Shown in pieces: positions 62,633 to 64,000 of a stretch of DNA of 64,000 nt. The number at the start of each line of letters is the position of its first letter. The stretch's first letter is position 1. A program made the position numbers and the translations under genes. The notes under the pieces were generated by a model. The model saw nothing but the letters and a program-made list of their open reading frames with translations, ran no database searches and was not told the DNA's origin. The stretch is from Carex sylvatica. Lineage: Eukaryota; Streptophyta; Magnoliopsida; Poales; Cyperaceae. Location: the NCBI GenBank assembly GCA_964058845.1, contig CAXKVR010000036.1:744001-808000 (forward strand). The letters run 5' to 3'.

Positions 62633-63389
62633 CAACATTGTCTTCATCACTAAGATAAAAAAATTGATTTTGATTAGCCTGAATTGTTATACAAAAGTGT
62701 GAATTTTATTGTGCTAGTGTATAAAACGATGAAAAGTGTGAGCCATTGGGGGGTAGCCCCACTCTTGAATTTTGAGTTTTAGTTGTGATTTATTAATTTC
62801 GATCGACTTTGCTTCTTTCTGAATAATTTTTTGCTCCACTCTTGATGTTTAATTTGTAATTCGAATTAAATTTAGAGTTAAAATCAAAATATATTTTTTT
62901 TAATTATGATTGGTAATTAGAATTATAAGTTAGAGCATCAAAAATTACAAGTTAGAGTATTGAAAAATATAAGTCAAAATATTTTTTTTATTAAGTATTC
63001 AATTAGTTAGTAAATTTAAACTCAATTAGTTATTTAATTTCAATTCGATAATTTTTTGTCTGACGAGAATCTTGAATCTGTCATGTGAACCACGGAAGCA
63101 TTTAAAATACAAAGTCAATATTCAACAGAAACCAATGGTGATAAAAACAAAATGGTCGTACCAATGCTCCAATTCATTTACAAGAAAATCAATCTGGTGC
63201 AAATATTGAAAGTTTAATTGAAGTCCAAATTGTATTTTTTGTTTAAATAAACAAAATATGTAGATACATTCAAGGATTAAAACACTAAATTTTTTCTAAG
63301 TTATATGAAATTGTTGTTGAACGGAGGAGTATTGGTTTATGAATTGCTGATTTCGATTAAATTTTATTTATAATTTATTTTAATTTAGA
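62633..63389. other. AT-rich, no gene
   Basis: No open frame of note, no recognised repeat structure beyond AT-rich sequence. Confidence 0.5.
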
Positions 63390-64000
63390 GTAATTATAAT
63401 ATTTCCATCTATCCATTTCCCATTTCATCATTCAACTAACTAACTTTCTATTTTAATTATAACTATAATTTATAACAACATTTATTTATTTCCTCTTTCA
63501 TCTCCATCTTTCTCTTTCATTTCTATCTTCTTCTTTCACCTCCCTCTCCCATCTCTGCCTTTCTCACCTCCCTCTCGCACCTTTGCCTCTCCCACCTCTG
63601 CCTCTCCCACCTCTGCCTCTCCCACCTCCGCCTCTATCTCCCTCTCTCACCTCTGCCTCCGCCTCTCCCACCTACGTCTCCGCCTCCGTTTTTCCATCAT
63701 AAGTTCCCTCCCTCTCCCACCTCAAAATGGTAAATACGATAAGCTCTCTCCCTCTCCTATCTCTGCCTCCGCTTTTGCCTCTGCCTCTGTTTTTTCCATC
63801 TATTTACACTTGCACAATGAGGATGAATACTTGTACAAGGACAACTCGAAAGTATATCATCATAGATCTAATTTGAAAGATAAAATTGTATAGAAAACAT
63901 TCGTGATTTTAGATTTGCAAAATTCATCACAGATCGTCAGAAATATTGGTTAGATTGAACGGAGAAAAAAAATCATCTCTAAAAATGTGTAAAAGATGGA
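63390..64000. repeat. Second copy of the CT-rich block and 240-bp array (to window edge)
   Basis: TTAATTTAGAGTAATTATAA, CT tract and CCACCTCTGCCTCT repeats match 54430-54740. From about 63815 the 235-250-bp unit resumes (GATGAATACTTGTACAAGGA, CAACTCGAAAGTATATCATC, AATATTGGTTAGATTGAACG) and runs off the window. Confidence 0.8.

Overview
This is AT-rich plant nuclear DNA, almost certainly from a flowering plant. It holds intron-containing glutamate receptor-like (GLR) genes with GT/AG introns, a plant mobile domain (PMD) gene remnant, and many foldback and hAT-type MITEs. The species cannot be fixed from the sequence. No rRNA, tRNA, CRISPR, organellar or bacterial feature was seen.

Positions 1-38,000 hold a tandem cluster of five GLR2-like (clade I/II type) genes, all on the minus strand. 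In plus-strand order they are A1 (1-2885, cut by the window edge), B1 (7985-13255, intact, 884 aa), A2 (15689-19892, tail frameshifted), B2 (22614-28187, one in-frame TAG, otherwise intact) and C (29232-37964, intact, 941 aa). The order A-B-A-B-C, equal exon lengths within each pair, and shared spacer sequence show that an A+B block of about 15-17 kb was duplicated in tandem. Each complete gene should encode a secretory-pathway signal, an amino-terminal Venus-flytrap domain, a two-lobed ligand-binding domain (S1/S2) and an M1-pore-M3-M4 channel: a ligand-gated, non-selective cation channel at the plasma membrane or an endomembrane. Plant GLRs assemble as tetramers, so co-expressed paralogues from one cluster could mix.

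The spacers and introns carry datable insertions. These include a run of foldback MITEs between A1 and B1, a solo LTR and a MITE in B2 introns (the matching B1 introns keep the empty sites), and a 1.9 kb 9-bp-TSD element with a nested MITE in the 5.4 kb intron 2 of C. An inverted duplication brackets exons 1-2 of C.

Positions 38,000-64,000 contain no supported host gene. The main landmark is a 5161-bp Mutator-type element (42991-48151) with 22-bp terminal inverted repeats and an exact 9-bp target duplication. It carries a decayed PMD (MAIN-like) gene instead of a visible transposase. The rest is foldback MITEs, a three-copy 480-bp tandem repeat, a 235-250-bp tandem array split by two hAT-type insertions, a second small 9-bp-TSD element containing a SINE, and two hAT MITEs with 8-bp target duplications.
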